64,000 bases of DNA. Origin: Populus alba. Lineage: Eukaryota; Streptophyta; Magnoliopsida; Malpighiales; Salicaceae. Positions within the stretch are counted from its first letter, which is position 1. Every line of letters starts with the position of its first letter. The stretch spans positions 8,246,001 through 8,310,000 of the forward strand of contig NC_133302.1 in NCBI RefSeq assembly GCF_005239225.2, in the 5' to 3' direction. Of this stretch, positions 1 to 11,459 are shown in pieces. Under the pieces are notes generated by a model. The model searched no databases and was not told where the DNA came from. It was given only the letters and a program-made list of their open reading frames with translations. The position numbers were made by a program, and so were the translations under genes.

Positions 1-218
1 GAAAGCTAACTACACTATACAGCACATGCATTATTAAATATTAAGGCATTAACCAGTGGATTTGAATCCAGCTACACATATAAAGGCCTAACAGTTTTTG
101 TGGCAAGGTTTTAATTCATATATAGCTCGTACAACCTGTTAACATCCACAACTACCACTACTAATTTGAGTTTAGATTTGCTGGATGTTTACATCCATGG
201 CGGTAGAGCCAGAAGTTG

Positions 219-226
219 TATATATA
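219..226 (+). promoter_or_regulatory. Probable TATA box of the GDSL lipase gene
   Basis: A run TATATATA followed by G lies 89 bp upstream of the ATG at 315. That fits a start of transcription near 250 and a leader of about 65 nt. The assignment rests on motif and spacing only. Confidence 0.5.
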
Positions 227-314
227 GATACACGTCCATCCTCTATCTTTCATCCACAGGTCTTAATTTTTTCAGTATAAGTGTATTCTCTTCTAGGATT
301 CTTTGACCATTTCA

Positions 315-1901
315 ATGGCCACGAGCTCATCTGCTTGCAGTTCTTATTGGGTGGTCTTAGGAGTGGCGGTGGTGCTGGCAGCCATTGTTCACCGAGCTGA
401 CGCAAGGGCTTTCTTCGTGTTCGGTGACTCACTAGTCGACAGTGGCAACAACAACTACCTGGCAACCACTGCTAGAGCCGATTCACCCCCTTATGGAATC
501 GATTATCCAACGCGTCGACCAACAGGCCGATTCTCGAATGGCCTCAACATTCCTGATATTATCAGTTAAGTTTCCTGTTCATGTTGTATATATGTTTCTT
601 TGTTACCTAGCTAGCTCATCATGCATCTATACAAATGTCCAAGATCACAGCTGCTCGCTCGCACTCTAACATGTTCTCAGGATATAATATCTTTGTCAGG
701 TGAGCAAATGGGCTCAGAATCCCCATTGCCTTTCCTGAGCCCGGAGCTAAGAGGACAAAGACTGCTTGTCGGTGCCAACTTTGCTTCCGCCGGAATCGGA
801 ATCCTTAATGACACTGGAGTTCAGTTTGTAAGTAACCTGTCTGTCTAGTTTCTCAGTGACCAACTCATTCTAAGCAATTTCTTGCTTTCAGTAACAAGGA
901 GCTGTATATTGGTATCCGAACAGCTGATCTTATGTGGCCTAATATGCAAAAATTTCAGATAAACATAATAAGAATGTATAGACAATTGGAGTATTTCCAG
1001 CAATACCAGCAACGAGTCGGTGCACTCATCGGAGCAGAGCAGGCCAAGCGGCTAGTCAACCAAGCACTTGTCCTGATTACCGTTGGTGGGAATGATTTTG
1101 TCAACAACTATTACCTGGTTCCATCTTCTGCAAGGTCTCGCCAGTACAATTTACCAAATTATGTGAAGTATCTCATTTCAGAGTACCGAGAACTATTGAT
1201 GGTAAGCCCTCTTGTATGCTCAACTCAAGCTCAAACCTGCTTAAGATTTTATATATAACAGGTTGCTATAACATGAGTTATCCCCGATACCTCCCCATTT
1301 TTCATCACTGCAGAAGTTGTATAATCTCGGGGCACGCCGAGTTCTGGTGACCGGAACTGGACCTCTGGGCTGTGTTCCAGCGGAGTTAGCCACGAGGGGC
1401 ACAAATGGTGGTTGCTCAGCAGAGCTACAGCGAGCGGCTGCCCTGTATAATCCACAACTCGAGAGCATGATAAACGATCTCAACACAAAAATCGGAAGCA
1501 ATGTCTTCATCGCTGCAAACACTCACCAAATGCACACTGATTTTGTCAGCAATCCTCAAGCATACGGTACGCCATAGCTTCAGATTAGACTCTCCACTTC
1601 ATTATCAAGGATCATAAATGCTTGTTGTGATTTATAATGGAAAGCCCTTGTTTTGGTTAATTTGGCAGGGTTTACTACATCAAAGATAGCATGCTGTGGA
1701 CAAGGACCAAACAATGGCATCGGACTGTGTACGGTATTGTCAAACTTGTGCCCTAACCGCAACGTCTATGCATTTTGGGATCCATTCCATCCATCGGAGA
1801 AGGCAAACAGAATTATAGTAGAACAGATCATGACAGGCTCCACCCAATACATGAAACCTATGAACCTCAGCACCATCATGGCCTTGGATTCTAGGTCCTG
1901 A
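315..1901 (+). CDS. LTL1: GDSL esterase/lipase, LTL1-like (5 exons)
   Basis: Exons 315-564, 700-827, 959-1201, 1314-1566 and 1669-1901 join in frame to a 368-residue protein; every intron is GT-AG. GDSL (SGNH) hydrolases cleave ester bonds of lipids or acylated substrates and are usually secreted. Residues 11-30 form a hydrophobic signal peptide. Block I is [12 protein letters not shown], with the nucleophile serine at about residue 39. The other blocks are also visible: [10 protein letters not shown] (Gly), GGNDF (Asn) and DPFHPSEK (catalytic Asp/His) near the C-terminus. The length is typical for the plant family, and the ending, [11 protein letters not shown], closely resembles Arabidopsis LTL1 (lithium/salt-tolerance lipase). 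The ATG at 315 is chosen because it directly precedes the signal peptide; the upstream TTG is not a plausible start. A TATA box lies at 219-226 and a decayed sister copy about 1.5 kb downstream. The substrate is unknown; orthology to LTL1 is inferred from similarity and gene order. Confidence 0.93.
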
Positions 1902-2214
1902 CGATAATTCTGTCAAGAATCTACCTTCTTAATCGCCATAACTTATTCCAGCCCAGTTCCACTTATGTTCTTTCAGTGTTTTTTGTTGCCTTTGTGTTCG
2001 CTATCATGGGATTTTATACCTATGAGGCTTTAATTAAATTATGTCTCTAATTTAAGTTGCAATATTTACAAGCTAAAAAGCTTCATGAATAAATGAAAAT
2101 TTCTATACATTTTCGCTCATCCATTGTGCTTGTGTTCATCTCTCCGTGCATATTCTTTTTTAAAGTTTCCTCACGCATCAAGACTAAATTTCCTTCCGAG
2201 CAATCTTAGGCTGG

Positions 2215-3250
2215 CTGTACATAGGGCAACACACTGGCACTCATCGTTGAAAAAAGTCAATGTTTATATATAAAAAGTAAAATGAGAAATAAATACATTA
2301 ATTAATGCTGGGGGCAAGTTATTAATGCGGGGCTCAAGTTAATTTTTAATATAATAAAAAAATAAGATAATATTGTGAGTGTATTTATTTTTATATCAGT
2401 ATTTTTAAAATAATCTAAAAATAAAAAAAATATAATTTAAAATAAAAAAAATTATTTAAAAAAAAAATACAAACACGCCGCCAAAACAAACATGCTCAAT
2501 ATTCTCATGTCCAATCCTCTATCAGCTGATCTTATTCCACTTACTCGATCATCAAACACAGGAATATAAAAGTTTGTAATTGCTAATTAAGTTTGAAGCA
2601 TTTTCATTTAGAAATATATTAATATATATATTTTTTTAAAAAAAAAATTATTTTTGATATCAGCGCATCAAAATGATTAGAAAATTAAAAAAAATATTAA
2701 ATTTAAAATAAAAAATTTTAAAATTTTTTAAAAAACGGTTCTAAAATATAAAAATAAACAGTACTGCATATACAGGAAATTCAAAGATGTATTGGAAGGG
2801 CAATTCAATTCAAGATTAAAGTATTTTTCTCACTATGTTTAGCTCGATAGAGACAAATTCCAGTTTTTTTGTCTAAAGAAACAAAGCATATCAAGACTGA
2901 ATTGAACATGTTCAAAGACCAATGTTGTAATTCAAGTACCAATGTACCATGATAAATGTGTCTTATGGTTTCAACTTTTTATTCATCATAATCTTTGCCA
3001 GAAACACAAAGTTTAACTTGAAGTTGTAGAATCAGAAAGAATAACCCTTTAGGCCAGTTTGCGAGCTCATGTGCTTAGTCTTAAATCAAGTAATATTCTA
3101 AGTTTTCAGTAGGAAGAAATCCCAAGACCCAGAGCCAGAATCTTTCTTTTTTTTTTCTTTTTTTTATCATGGATAATCAATTCTTTTTAGTAGTTTGGTA
3201 ACAGCATTGTTTCTGAAAAAGGCTCAGGCAGTAAAGGGCAACATTTTCTT
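2215..3250. other. AT-rich intergenic DNA with dispersed-repeat debris
   Basis: No coding potential was seen. About 2570-2770 reads like the AT-rich dispersed repeat that recurs near 9690-9890, 17640-17830 and 31670-31860: a T run, the words 'gatatcagcgcatcaaaatgatt', then A-rich DNA. The rest is low complexity. Confidence 0.4.
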
Positions 3251-3426
3251 CTAAGAACTACTACAAGTAACACCTAAATTGTTAAGGCATAAACCAGTAG
3301 TTTTGAACCAAACTTTGAATCGAGTCATGCAATCTAATTTCAGGTAGATTGTGGATTCTTGAGTCATGATCAAACTTGGGAGAAGACGTAAACGATCATG
3401 ATATCTGTCTATTTTCATTGTTGCAG

Positions 3427-3620
3427 AGGCTGTATGACCTCGGAGCAAGCCGGGTTCTTGTGACAGGTACCGGCAGAATTAGCCACGAGGAACACAAATG
3501 GTGGTTGCTCATCTGAATTGGAACGAGCTGCATCCCTGTAGAGTCCAAAACTTGAGAGAATCGTGAACAGTATCAGCAGAGAAATAGTCAGAGACGTGTT
3601 TATGGCTGCAAATTATACAT
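3427..3620 (+). pseudogene. GDSL lipase exon-4 fragment (pseudogene)
   Basis: The stretch after a TTGCAG acceptor reads like exon 4 of the intact gene at 315-1901 ([16 protein letters not shown], then the NGGCSSELERAAS region). Compared with the intact exon, about 20 nt are missing right after the GTG motif, which shifts the frame. A Tyr codon has also become TAG in the 'ALYNP' region. No other exons are recognisable nearby, although about 3270-3425 resembles the preceding intron. It is the remnant of a second tandem GDSL gene and is not expected to make protein. Confidence 0.85.
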
Positions 3621-4248
3621 TATACAATAACACTGAAAAAAGAACGGCTTTTCAATGTTGATTGAGGTGGAAATGCGTAAGTTCACGGTGGAAGTTACTG
3701 TTCAAAAAACAGTGCCTTTTTTTTTTTTTTTTTTGTCATTGAACTTTGTGCTTTCTCAATTTCATTCTTGTGATGGTGATATTTTCTGTGTTGAGATTTT
3801 ATTTTTATTTTTGCTTGCATATTCTTGCAAGTTTACTGTACTTGATCAATTTTAAAAACTGAATTAGAAGCAAATTTCATGAGAGTAGATTCAAATTAAT
3901 AGTATAAAAAACTATTAAAACAATAAATTTATATTTAAATAGGATTTCATTAAATACCATTCAATTTTAGAAAGGTTAGATTAGCTATGAGTTTTTCTAA
4001 ATTCATTTCATGTATGTTATTAGATATCTTATTTGTTTATAAACTTATTTATAAGTTATTTATTATTGATGGATAATCATTAATTTAGTATCATGTCATG
4101 GATCAAGAGTCTCACAACTCAACAAATTCTTATAAATAAGATGAAACTAGGATTGAATTAAATCCATGTTGGTCCCTAGTTTAAGGATGATTGGTCATCT
4201 CATTATTGAATTTGTCTTAGGTTTGAAAATATCATGCTAGAAATACTT

Positions 4249-4470
4249 CTATCCATAAAAACTAGAAAACATGTTTACTTAACTAGTAAAATTCAAATTT
4301 TATCAAAACATGATACTAACTCGATAAAAACTCATTGTTACACTTGTTTGAAGGTTAAAAACATTTGCACTAGGCCTATGTCAATCTATAAAAACTAGAA
4401 GACATGTTGATCTAACTGTTAAAATCCATGCTTAATCAAAATATGGTGCTAACTTGACAAAAACTCGTTA
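4249..4470. repeat. Two-copy tandem repeat, about 133-bp period
   Basis: Two diverged units start near 4249 and 4381. Each begins with a 'ctataaaaactagaa.acatgtt' word and ends in a 'gctaact.ga.aaaaactc' word. There is no coding content. It lies just upstream of the larger response-regulator duplication. Confidence 0.6.
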
Positions 4471-4559
4471 ATATTATTTTTATATTTTTTTAAAAAAATA
4501 AGTACTTACATGTATAATTATGCATAAAATATGAAAACACAATTGTACAAAATGAAATT

Positions 4560-4825
4560 AACGTGAATACAAAGCTAATAAAAATAAAATAAAAATGTAT
4601 GAATTAATAGTGGTCATGTATGAATAGTGAAATGTATATTATTTTGCATTTTGAGTAATAACCTTCTTTTGAAAATGAATTATGCATACGTGAAAAGGCA
4701 AAAGCATTGTTTTACAAAACAAAGCTCACGCAAATGTGAAGTTGATAAAAAATAAAATAAAATGCATGAATAAGTAGTGATAATGTATTAATAGTAACAT
4801 GTGCATTGTTTTCATTTTTTGAACA
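4560..4825. repeat. Two-copy diverged tandem repeat, about 165-bp period
   Basis: About 4560-4670 and about 4728-4825 share the order 'gtgaa..aaa.ct.ataaaa..aaaataaaa', a 'tgaataa.tagtg.t.atgta' word and a 'tgcatt.tttgca/ttttt' end. They are non-coding. Divergence is high, so the call is tentative. Confidence 0.45.
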
Positions 4826-5666
4826 CTAAACTTGTGCAACCTATGGGAAGAAGAAGAAAAGAAAAAGAAATGGTGACAAACTCTAATTTTGTGCCTAAAA
4901 AACCAATCAATTATAATATAAATTCTCTTATTCAATTACCCAATAATATTTAAAACAATAAATGCTCGAACTTAAAGGTAAATTTTATATCATAACTCTT
5001 TGTCATATTTTTTTTAATAATTGTTTATTGTTTTTTGGTTTCTTATATTTTAAACAAATAGTAGAAAAATAAAATAATTAATTTGTTGACTATAAATATA
5101 TACATACACGCACACATATATACATGCATACATATATATTAAAACAATCAATACCTAAAATAGAATACTTCTCTTTTTGGTTCCAAAAAAGTTAAACATT
5201 TTCATCAACATGTGAGCACCTCAATTGCAAAACCTAATTTTGTATATAAGAGCTAATTTGATAAAGAACAAAGACAACTTTAGTATTATATATCTCATCA
5301 TATCTAATACAATTGTAAAAGGTATGTTAGAATCCACAAACTAGATTATGCATATTCATAAATATCTAGAATATTTCATTAATATGCATCTTTTGAGATA
5401 ATGACATTAATAACACCTTTTGTAGTTGTAGAAAAAGCTAGATTTTTTTAGATTTTTGAATCTCAAAATATTTATAACAGACGAAAAAATTAAAGTTTAT
5501 GAATTCCACTTTACACGTTGCAGAAACCTTTTCATTTTTTTTTACATTATATTGTCAATTGGTAACTGAGTGACAAATTATGAATCTGACTACTAATTAG
5601 TCCTCATTCAATCACAAAATCTCTTTTCTGAATTTCAAAATGAAAGGGCTATTACCTTTTTAAACC

Positions 5667-5673
5667 TATATAA
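5667..5673 (+). promoter_or_regulatory. Probable TATA box of response regulator copy 1
   Basis: TATATAA lies about 70 bp upstream of a likely non-coding first exon ending at 5739 (GAG, then GTAATT donor). The same arrangement is kept in the duplicate at 13756-13762, which supports function. Confidence 0.45.
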
Positions 5674-5699
5674 TCCTACTTATGAAAGCAAGAAGTGGC

Positions 5700-5739
5700 A
5701 CAAAAGAAATCAATCCTCCTTTGACTCTTTTTTTCTGAG
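5700..5739 (+). other. Probable 5' UTR exon of response regulator copy 1
   Basis: A pyrimidine-rich stretch (TTTGACTCTTTTTTTCTGAG) ends at a GTAATT donor at 5740. The likely acceptor is a T-rich CAG at 7193-7195, giving a leader intron of about 1.45 kb. The same donor and acceptor context is conserved in the second copy (13828 and about 15241). The transcription start is not determined. Confidence 0.4.
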
Positions 5740-6057
5740 GTAATTTTGTATTTGAGTATCATCAAATGTTTAGTCTTTGATTTTGTTTTTTAATCTTTTT
5801 TGAAATACTAGATATTTACTTATAATTTGTGTTATTAGTAAACATTCAGTAGAATGTGTTAAAATTGTTGTATTTAATATTGTATGTTTTAGAAATATTT
5901 TTACTTGTATATTTAATTAGCTATCATCGGATGTGAATGCAAGTGATATTAGTTAGAAGGTTGGATAGATTTTATGTAGGAGACTTGAATGTTCTTCATG
6001 TTAAAAAATTAAATATTGCATTTGAGTGATCTTATTGTTGTTGTATTCTTTGTTAAT

Positions 6058-6060
<3 letters not shown>

Positions 6061-6110
<50 letters not shown>
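6061..6110. repeat. (TA)n microsatellite
   Basis: A nearly pure TA dinucleotide run lies in the putative leader intron of response regulator copy 1. It is a likely length polymorphism. Confidence 0.9.
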
Positions 6111-6112
<2 letters not shown>

Positions 6113-6485
6113 GTAGAAAAACCAATAAAAGAAAAGGTATGATGTGTGATCTTTATTGTCTAGATTTATGGTCTTATTTTGAATATTTGTCATATGGTGA
6201 ATAATATATATGTTTTCATTAAGGACCAACTTTGGCTTTATTAAAATATTGAAAAAAAATTTTGTTTAATTTGTAGAGAAAATTTTATTTTATAGGTTAA
6301 GATTAATTTGTAAATTCATCATTATTATATGTTTTAGAATATTAAATCTTATAAATAATTTCTCTATGAATATTTTTTCCTTATGTCATAAACTTAGATA
6401 TTATGACCAAAATCCTAATATATAACCTTTAAGAATACATAAAGAAATATATGTTTTATTCATTATGGCATATCATCAAAATTGA

Positions 6486-6490
<5 letters not shown>

Positions 6491-6529
<39 letters not shown>
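6491..6529. repeat. (TA)n microsatellite
   Basis: This is a second TA run in the same region. It matches the TA run at 14559-14600 of the duplicate copy. Confidence 0.9.
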
Positions 6530-6532
<3 letters not shown>

Positions 6533-6778
6533 GGTATTGCTTAAAAAGGAATAAAATATAATCTTATACTTTTCTATGTTTTGTTTTTTGGGTTTTTCAA
6601 TAATAGCTCCATTATAAGTAGATTTTTATTTTTTCACAAATGAAGAGTCTAAGATATAAAAGGTATGGTAGAAGACATTGGATATTTCAATGATGAAATT
6701 GAGATTGCAAGTAAAAAAAATTGGGTTACTTATTTGAAGCAAAAACACCATTTTTTTTCCTTTTATTTTTGTTTTTGA

Positions 6779-7015
6779 AGCATGGTTATAAAACCTTGCT
6801 CAGATCACGGGTTGAGCGGGTTAAATAGTGGGTCAATCTAAGTTGATCTCAATCAATCCAAAACGATGTCATTTTAAAACATCTTGAAACGATGTTGTTT
6901 TGAAAGTGTTATAAAAGTCAATCTAGGTTACATGTTGATCTTATTTGACTAAGCCAACTCCAATCCAGTTCAATATAAAATCCAATCTAGAACGAGTCAT
7001 GGATCAGCAGATCAT
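6779..7015. repeat. Dispersed MITE-like repeat upstream of response regulator copy 1
   Basis: A segment of about 235 bp begins 'gcatggttataaaac' and contains 'cgatgtcattttaaaac' and 'gggttgagcgggtt' words. It recurs at 14846-15070, as part of the duplication, and in related form at about 29390-29640. No clear terminal inverted repeats were found, so the class is uncertain. Confidence 0.5.
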
Positions 7016-7236
7016 TAGTTTGATTAGTCAAGTTGGATAGGTTTTGTAATACTAATTTAAAGTTTATTGCTATGTATTGCTTGTGGCTATCTTTGATATT
7101 TATTTTGCTTATGGTTACTATGAATATCTGATACATCAATAAATTTTTCATATATCTATAAAAGAAGAAAAACATGAAAATGGTTTTTCAAACAGGTCTG
7201 TGTAGCTTGCAAAGTTTAAAAATAAGGAACAAAGTA

Positions 7237-8430
7237 ATGGCTGGTGGAGAAGAGAACAATAATGAAGGCAAAAACAATTTCACTGTGCTTGTTGTCGATG
7301 ATGATACTGTCGTTCGAATGGTCCATAAGATGCTTATGACAAGTCTTGGGCTAAAAGTTCAAGAAGCCAAAAATGGAAAAGAAGCTGTTGATCTTCATAT
7401 CAATGGTGCTTCCTTTGATCTTATTTTAATGGATATGGAAATGCCCATTTTGAATGGTCCCACGGTATGTTCTTGTGAAATTGAGCTTAACTTGCTTTAT
7501 GAATGAAAAATTGTTTATAAACTATAAAAATATATGTTTCCTTCAAAAGAATAATAATTATAGAAATTGTATAATAATGTAATTTATTAAGTCTCAATCC
7601 ATTATTTGCATTATGTTTTCATCAATCAAACCCTATTGATATTATTTTGGTCAATTTATTATAGAAAATACTACCATGAACATTCTATAGTTTAGTTGTT
7701 TTTACACTTGTCTTCTGTGTTTTATAAAATTACAGTTTACATTCTTGGTGAGTGTAGAATAAACTAAACTATAAAATAGTCTAGGATATATATAAATTGT
7801 TATGTGCGTAACATAATTTAAGATGTAAACTATATTTTTTAAAAACTCGATGGTAAGTATAAAAACAATTAAATTATAGGATGATAAGGGTAATTTCTCA
7901 TTTATTATATTTATAAATACATATTCAATTTCATCAAATTAAATACAATTCAATTATTAAAATAAAAAAATATTTTTCAATGAGAAAAGTGGGGTTGGTG
8001 ATAATAATTATAGTAATGAAGATATAAGTTTTAAATTTTAATAGTTGGTGATCACATGATCAAATTGAAAATAAAAAGCTATTTTTTATGAATTAAGAAA
8101 GGTGAAAATGAGGAGTTTTTAAATCAATTTATTTTGATTTTTCATATAAGTAAACTCAATTACAATTATATTATATATGCTTTTTGTTTATTTATTTAGT
8201 ATTTAGTGTAATGATTTACAAACCACCATGTATAATAGGCGACAAGGGAGCTTCGAGCAATGGGTGTGAAGAGCATAATTGTTGGTGTCACATCTCATAC
8301 TTCTGAGTCTATCCATAAAGATTTCATGGAAGCAGGCTTGAATCACTGTGTTGCGAAGCCAATGACTATAGCCAAGATTGTCTCATTCCTTCCGAAATCC
8401 AAAAACAACCAATCTACCTACCTTGTCTAG
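7237..8430 (+). CDS. Type-C two-component response regulator, copy 1 (ARR22/24-like)
   Basis: Exons 7237-7464 and 8239-8430 (GT-AG intron) give 139 residues, a single receiver domain with no output domain. Visible signature residues are an acidic triad (VLVVDDD, residues 18-24), the phospho-acceptor Asp in LILMDMEMP (about residue 66), Thr of VGVTS (about 94) and Lys of HCVAKP (about 116). Receiver-only type-C regulators such as Arabidopsis ARR22 take phosphate from histidine phosphotransfer proteins and damp cytokinin/histidine-kinase signalling. The FMEAGLNHC word matches ARR22 from memory. The ATG at 7237 fits family length. An in-frame ATG at 7174 would add 21 residues, but a T-rich CAG at 7193-7195 looks like the leader-intron acceptor, which would remove it. 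The gene is duplicated at 15283-16455. Which Arabidopsis member is the closest ortholog is not proven. Confidence 0.88.
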
Positions 8431-8656
8431 ATAAGACCCAGTTGAGCAATGAGAGGTTACCTAGGTAGCATGATCAGTTGTGAGGTCTTGGTCTAGTGAG
8501 ACTTTGTTTCAAACTTTCCTGTCATTAGGTAAATAGAGAAGTATAAACTCTATATAAAAATAGATTTCTGTAATAGCCATCTATCTATGAAAGAAAATAG
8601 TAATACATGAAAGTGTCCCTATTTCCAAACCATATAAATTAAAAGTATGAGAAATA

Positions 8657-8845
8657 TGTTAGAGAATAATATAAAATTATTATCAGAGCTTAGCTAACAG
8701 TTTAAACTTTTGGGCTAAGATGGTTTTGTAACATGATATTAGAATCTTAATAATTAAACGGTCTCGGGTTTGAATCGCAATAATGATAATGATAAGCTTG
8801 TACAAGTTTCAAACCAAAAAAACTTTCACTTCCCTCACCTAACAT
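8657..8845 (+). mobile_element. TRIM-like retroelement fragment downstream of response regulator copy 1
   Basis: It starts TGTTAGAGAATAATATAAA, the same terminal sequence as both 78-bp repeats of the nested element at 53713-54005. It continues through the internal region ('gggtttgaatc', 'tgtacaagtttcaaacc', 'tttcacttccctcacc') but lacks the second terminal repeat. The duplicate copy carries the same fragment at 16699-16918, so insertion predates the segmental duplication. Confidence 0.6.
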
Positions 8846-9679
8846 ACCTTAATTATTCAACAAGCAAGCATTTTTATTTGCAAAGTCATGTGTGCAATGC
8901 AATATACTAATGAGAAGGCTTGTAAATGATAAAAAAAAAAAAAAAAAAAAGGTTAAGTAATTTAAGATTCAATTTTGTTTCCTTAATTGTATCTCTTTTT
9001 CATTTTGATAAGTTAAAATTACACATAATCAATGATTTATTTAAATCTTTGGAAGCTTGGCTAAAAAGACATGTATTATATGATTAATAGGCACATACAA
9101 ATTGTTTAAACTTGATAAACCTTATCGAGATAGTTAAAAAAAATAAATAGAGAAGACATTTTGTATAATATCTTTATTTCCTAATTATAGAATGAATGGT
9201 TTGATAGGAAATCTCATATAACATTTTTTTTATTTGACATGCTATAATAAATAATATTTAAGTAACATTAATAAAATTAGTTGAAGGTGTCCAAAATGAG
9301 AGATTTGAATGAATGATATGTTTTAGAGATGAGAATTTAATCTAGATCTAATATATACTAAATCTGAATGAATGGATTTAAAAAAAAAATAGATAGAATA
9401 TAGATATTATCAATCTTGATTTGAAACCTAACTCAAATCTAACTCGATATATATATATATATAGAAAAAAGTGATTGGATCTTTTAGTTATTTTTTTACC
9501 ATGTTTTGTTTTTTGGGATTTAATTTACCTCTTTTCTTCTGGAATTATTGTTTATATTCGGGTAAATTTCTTTTAAAATTGTAATAATTTTTTTTTAATA
9601 TTTACAAGTTTCAACTCATCTAATACCTTATCTCTTGATTGCTAAATTGAGTAAAAATCACTACAACCTGTAAAAAACA

Positions 9680-9900
9680 ATCTTAAAGTTTGATTGTTTT
9701 TGCGTTTCAAAAGTTTTTTTTTTTAATAATTTGTTTTTTATTTTTTTCTTCAAATTAATTTTTTTTGGTATTTTCATATTTTTTGGATGTGTTGATGTCA
9801 AAAATAAATTTTAAAAATAAAAAATATATATTATTTTAATACATTTTCAAGTAAAAAAGCACTTTAAAAAGCAAATACTACCACAATACCAAACGAGCTT
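9680..9900. repeat. AT-rich dispersed repeat
   Basis: It contains 'aaaagcactttaaaaagcaaatactaccac'-type words (read in two parts) ending 'accaaacgagctt'. Similar sequence lies at about 17640-17830 (duplicate), and in the opposite sense at about 30890-30960 and 31670-31860. It has no coding content; it looks like a high-copy MITE or derivative. Confidence 0.5.
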
Positions 9901-10552
9901 AATATTCAAAAGATGAAACCTTTCTTCAATTCACATTGTGCTAAGCCATAATTCCTTTGAAAGCAAAACCTTTCCTATTCATTTCATATATGCTTCTTTT
10001 AAATTGAAAGAAAATAGAGCCAGAAAGAGAGATGAGTTAAAAAAATTACCAAGAATATTTTATAACAAAATGAATTTATTATTGATTCAGTCTTATTGAT
10101 TGTACAAGAAACCTTGTAATAGACTTGTCAAATACAAAGTTAAGGATAAGATATGACTGAATACATGCTAACAGGCTCAAGTTCCATAAGAGCAGCACTT
10201 GACATATATCTTTCACCATTTGATTCATTGTAATACACATGGATCCTCTCTAATTGAAGATTTGAATCCTCATTGCATTTCCTTGCAATATTAATCTCAT
10301 GTTTATTATAGATCACCTCTTAGAACGTGACCCCAGTTTGTTCACATGTTGACCCCTTTGAATATGAAGGATTTATCTTATTTTGGCACCAAAGTCTGCA
10401 CTTTTTAGGGTTTTATAAGATGAATTTTTAATGGGATCCAAAGGAGAGAGTTAATTGAGGAGGAAGGAATAAATGAATTGATATATTAATTTTTGTGGAT
10501 TTTCGAACAAACAAGAAAGCAGAGTGATCATTTGGCTAGTGGTCCCTGACTG

Positions 10553-10858
10553 AACACACCTTAACATTTAACCTTAAAAAAAATTTTCACCTACTCAAAC
10601 AAGGTTAAAGAAATTAAATATTAACCCTTAATATTTAACCTCTTTTAATCCAAAGTCAGACACACCTTTAACCTTTAAATCTTGTATCTTTGATAATTGT
10701 TTTTATTTTATTTTTTTATCTTATACCAAAACAAACTCTAACCTCAAGGTTGTGTTTAATTTTAGGTTAAAGAGGATAAAATGTTAACAACATTTAACCC
10801 CCTTTTAACTATACAGTTTTTTTTCTTATAGGTTTTTTCTAGGAGGAGGGAGAAAATT
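10553..10858. repeat. Region of repeated TTTAACC / GGTTAAA words
   Basis: Many copies of TTTAACC in the first half and GGTTAAA in the second half make this stretch partly self-complementary, as expected for a decayed foldback or MITE. Element boundaries could not be fixed. It separates duplication copy 1 from the 200-bp tandem repeat. Confidence 0.4.
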
Positions 10859-11457
10859 AAAGGATTAAAGAGTTAAGTATTAACATAGTGGAGGTTTGGG
10901 TAAGAAATTGTCAAGAAAAAAGGAGTTTGGGGATATGTGATTTTGTTTTGGCTCGAGGAGTTTTTGTTTTGAGATTTAAGATCTTTTGTCAAGTAAAAAT
11001 AAGGATCAAGGTAAATTTTCTTAAATGATATATTAATTTTATTAATTTTTTTAACATTAAGGGATTAAGAAGTTATGATATGGAGAATGGGGCAAGAAAT
11101 TGAGCGGGAGGGAGGAGTTTGAGGATTTGTGATTTTGTTTTTTGCTCTAAGGACTTTTTATTTTGAGAATTGGGATTTCTGATCTTTTGTCAAGTAAAAA
11201 TAAGGAATGAGGTTACTTTTTTTAAATGATATATTATTTTTATTATTTTTCATAACATTAGGGGTTTAAGAAGTTAAGTATTAACATAGTGGAGGATGGG
11301 CTAAGAAATTTTCAAGGAGGGAGGAGTTTGGGGATTTTTTTAATTTTGGCTCAGGGAGTTTTTATTTTTAAATTTGGGATTTGTGATCTTTTTGTCAAGT
11401 AAAAATAATGATCAAGGATGAATTTTTTAAAATGACATATTATTTTTATGCATTATA
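10859..11457. repeat. Three-copy 200-bp tandem repeat
   Basis: Units start at about 10859, 11059 and 11259. Each runs: 'ggattaaagagttaagtat', a GGAGG-rich 'ggaggagtttggggat', 'tgtgattttg', 'gatcttttgtcaagtaaaaa' and 'aaatgatatattaattttat'. The unit length is almost exactly 200 bp. The repeat lies only between the two response-regulator blocks. Confidence 0.8.
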
Positions 11458-11459
11458 TA

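Larger units (their letters stand above)
4860..10530. repeat. Segmental tandem duplication, copy 1
   Basis: This block and 13160-18402 share long collinear stretches: leader region, TATA box, response-regulator exons and intron, TRIM-like fragment, AT-rich repeat, and a tail of 'gggatccaaaggagagag' followed by 'acaagagagaagagtg'-like sequence. The edges are approximate, placed where similarity fades by eye. The copies differ by indels and point changes, more so outside exons, so the duplication is not recent. Most large differences are in the microsatellites and in the tail near 10320-10400, which is shortened in copy 2. Confidence 0.85.

Noticed and set aside
7174..7236. Upstream ATG of response regulator copy 1 (and 15220 in copy 2)
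   Set aside because: A probable splice acceptor lies between it and 7237, the extension is poorly conserved between copies, and the family length fits the later start.
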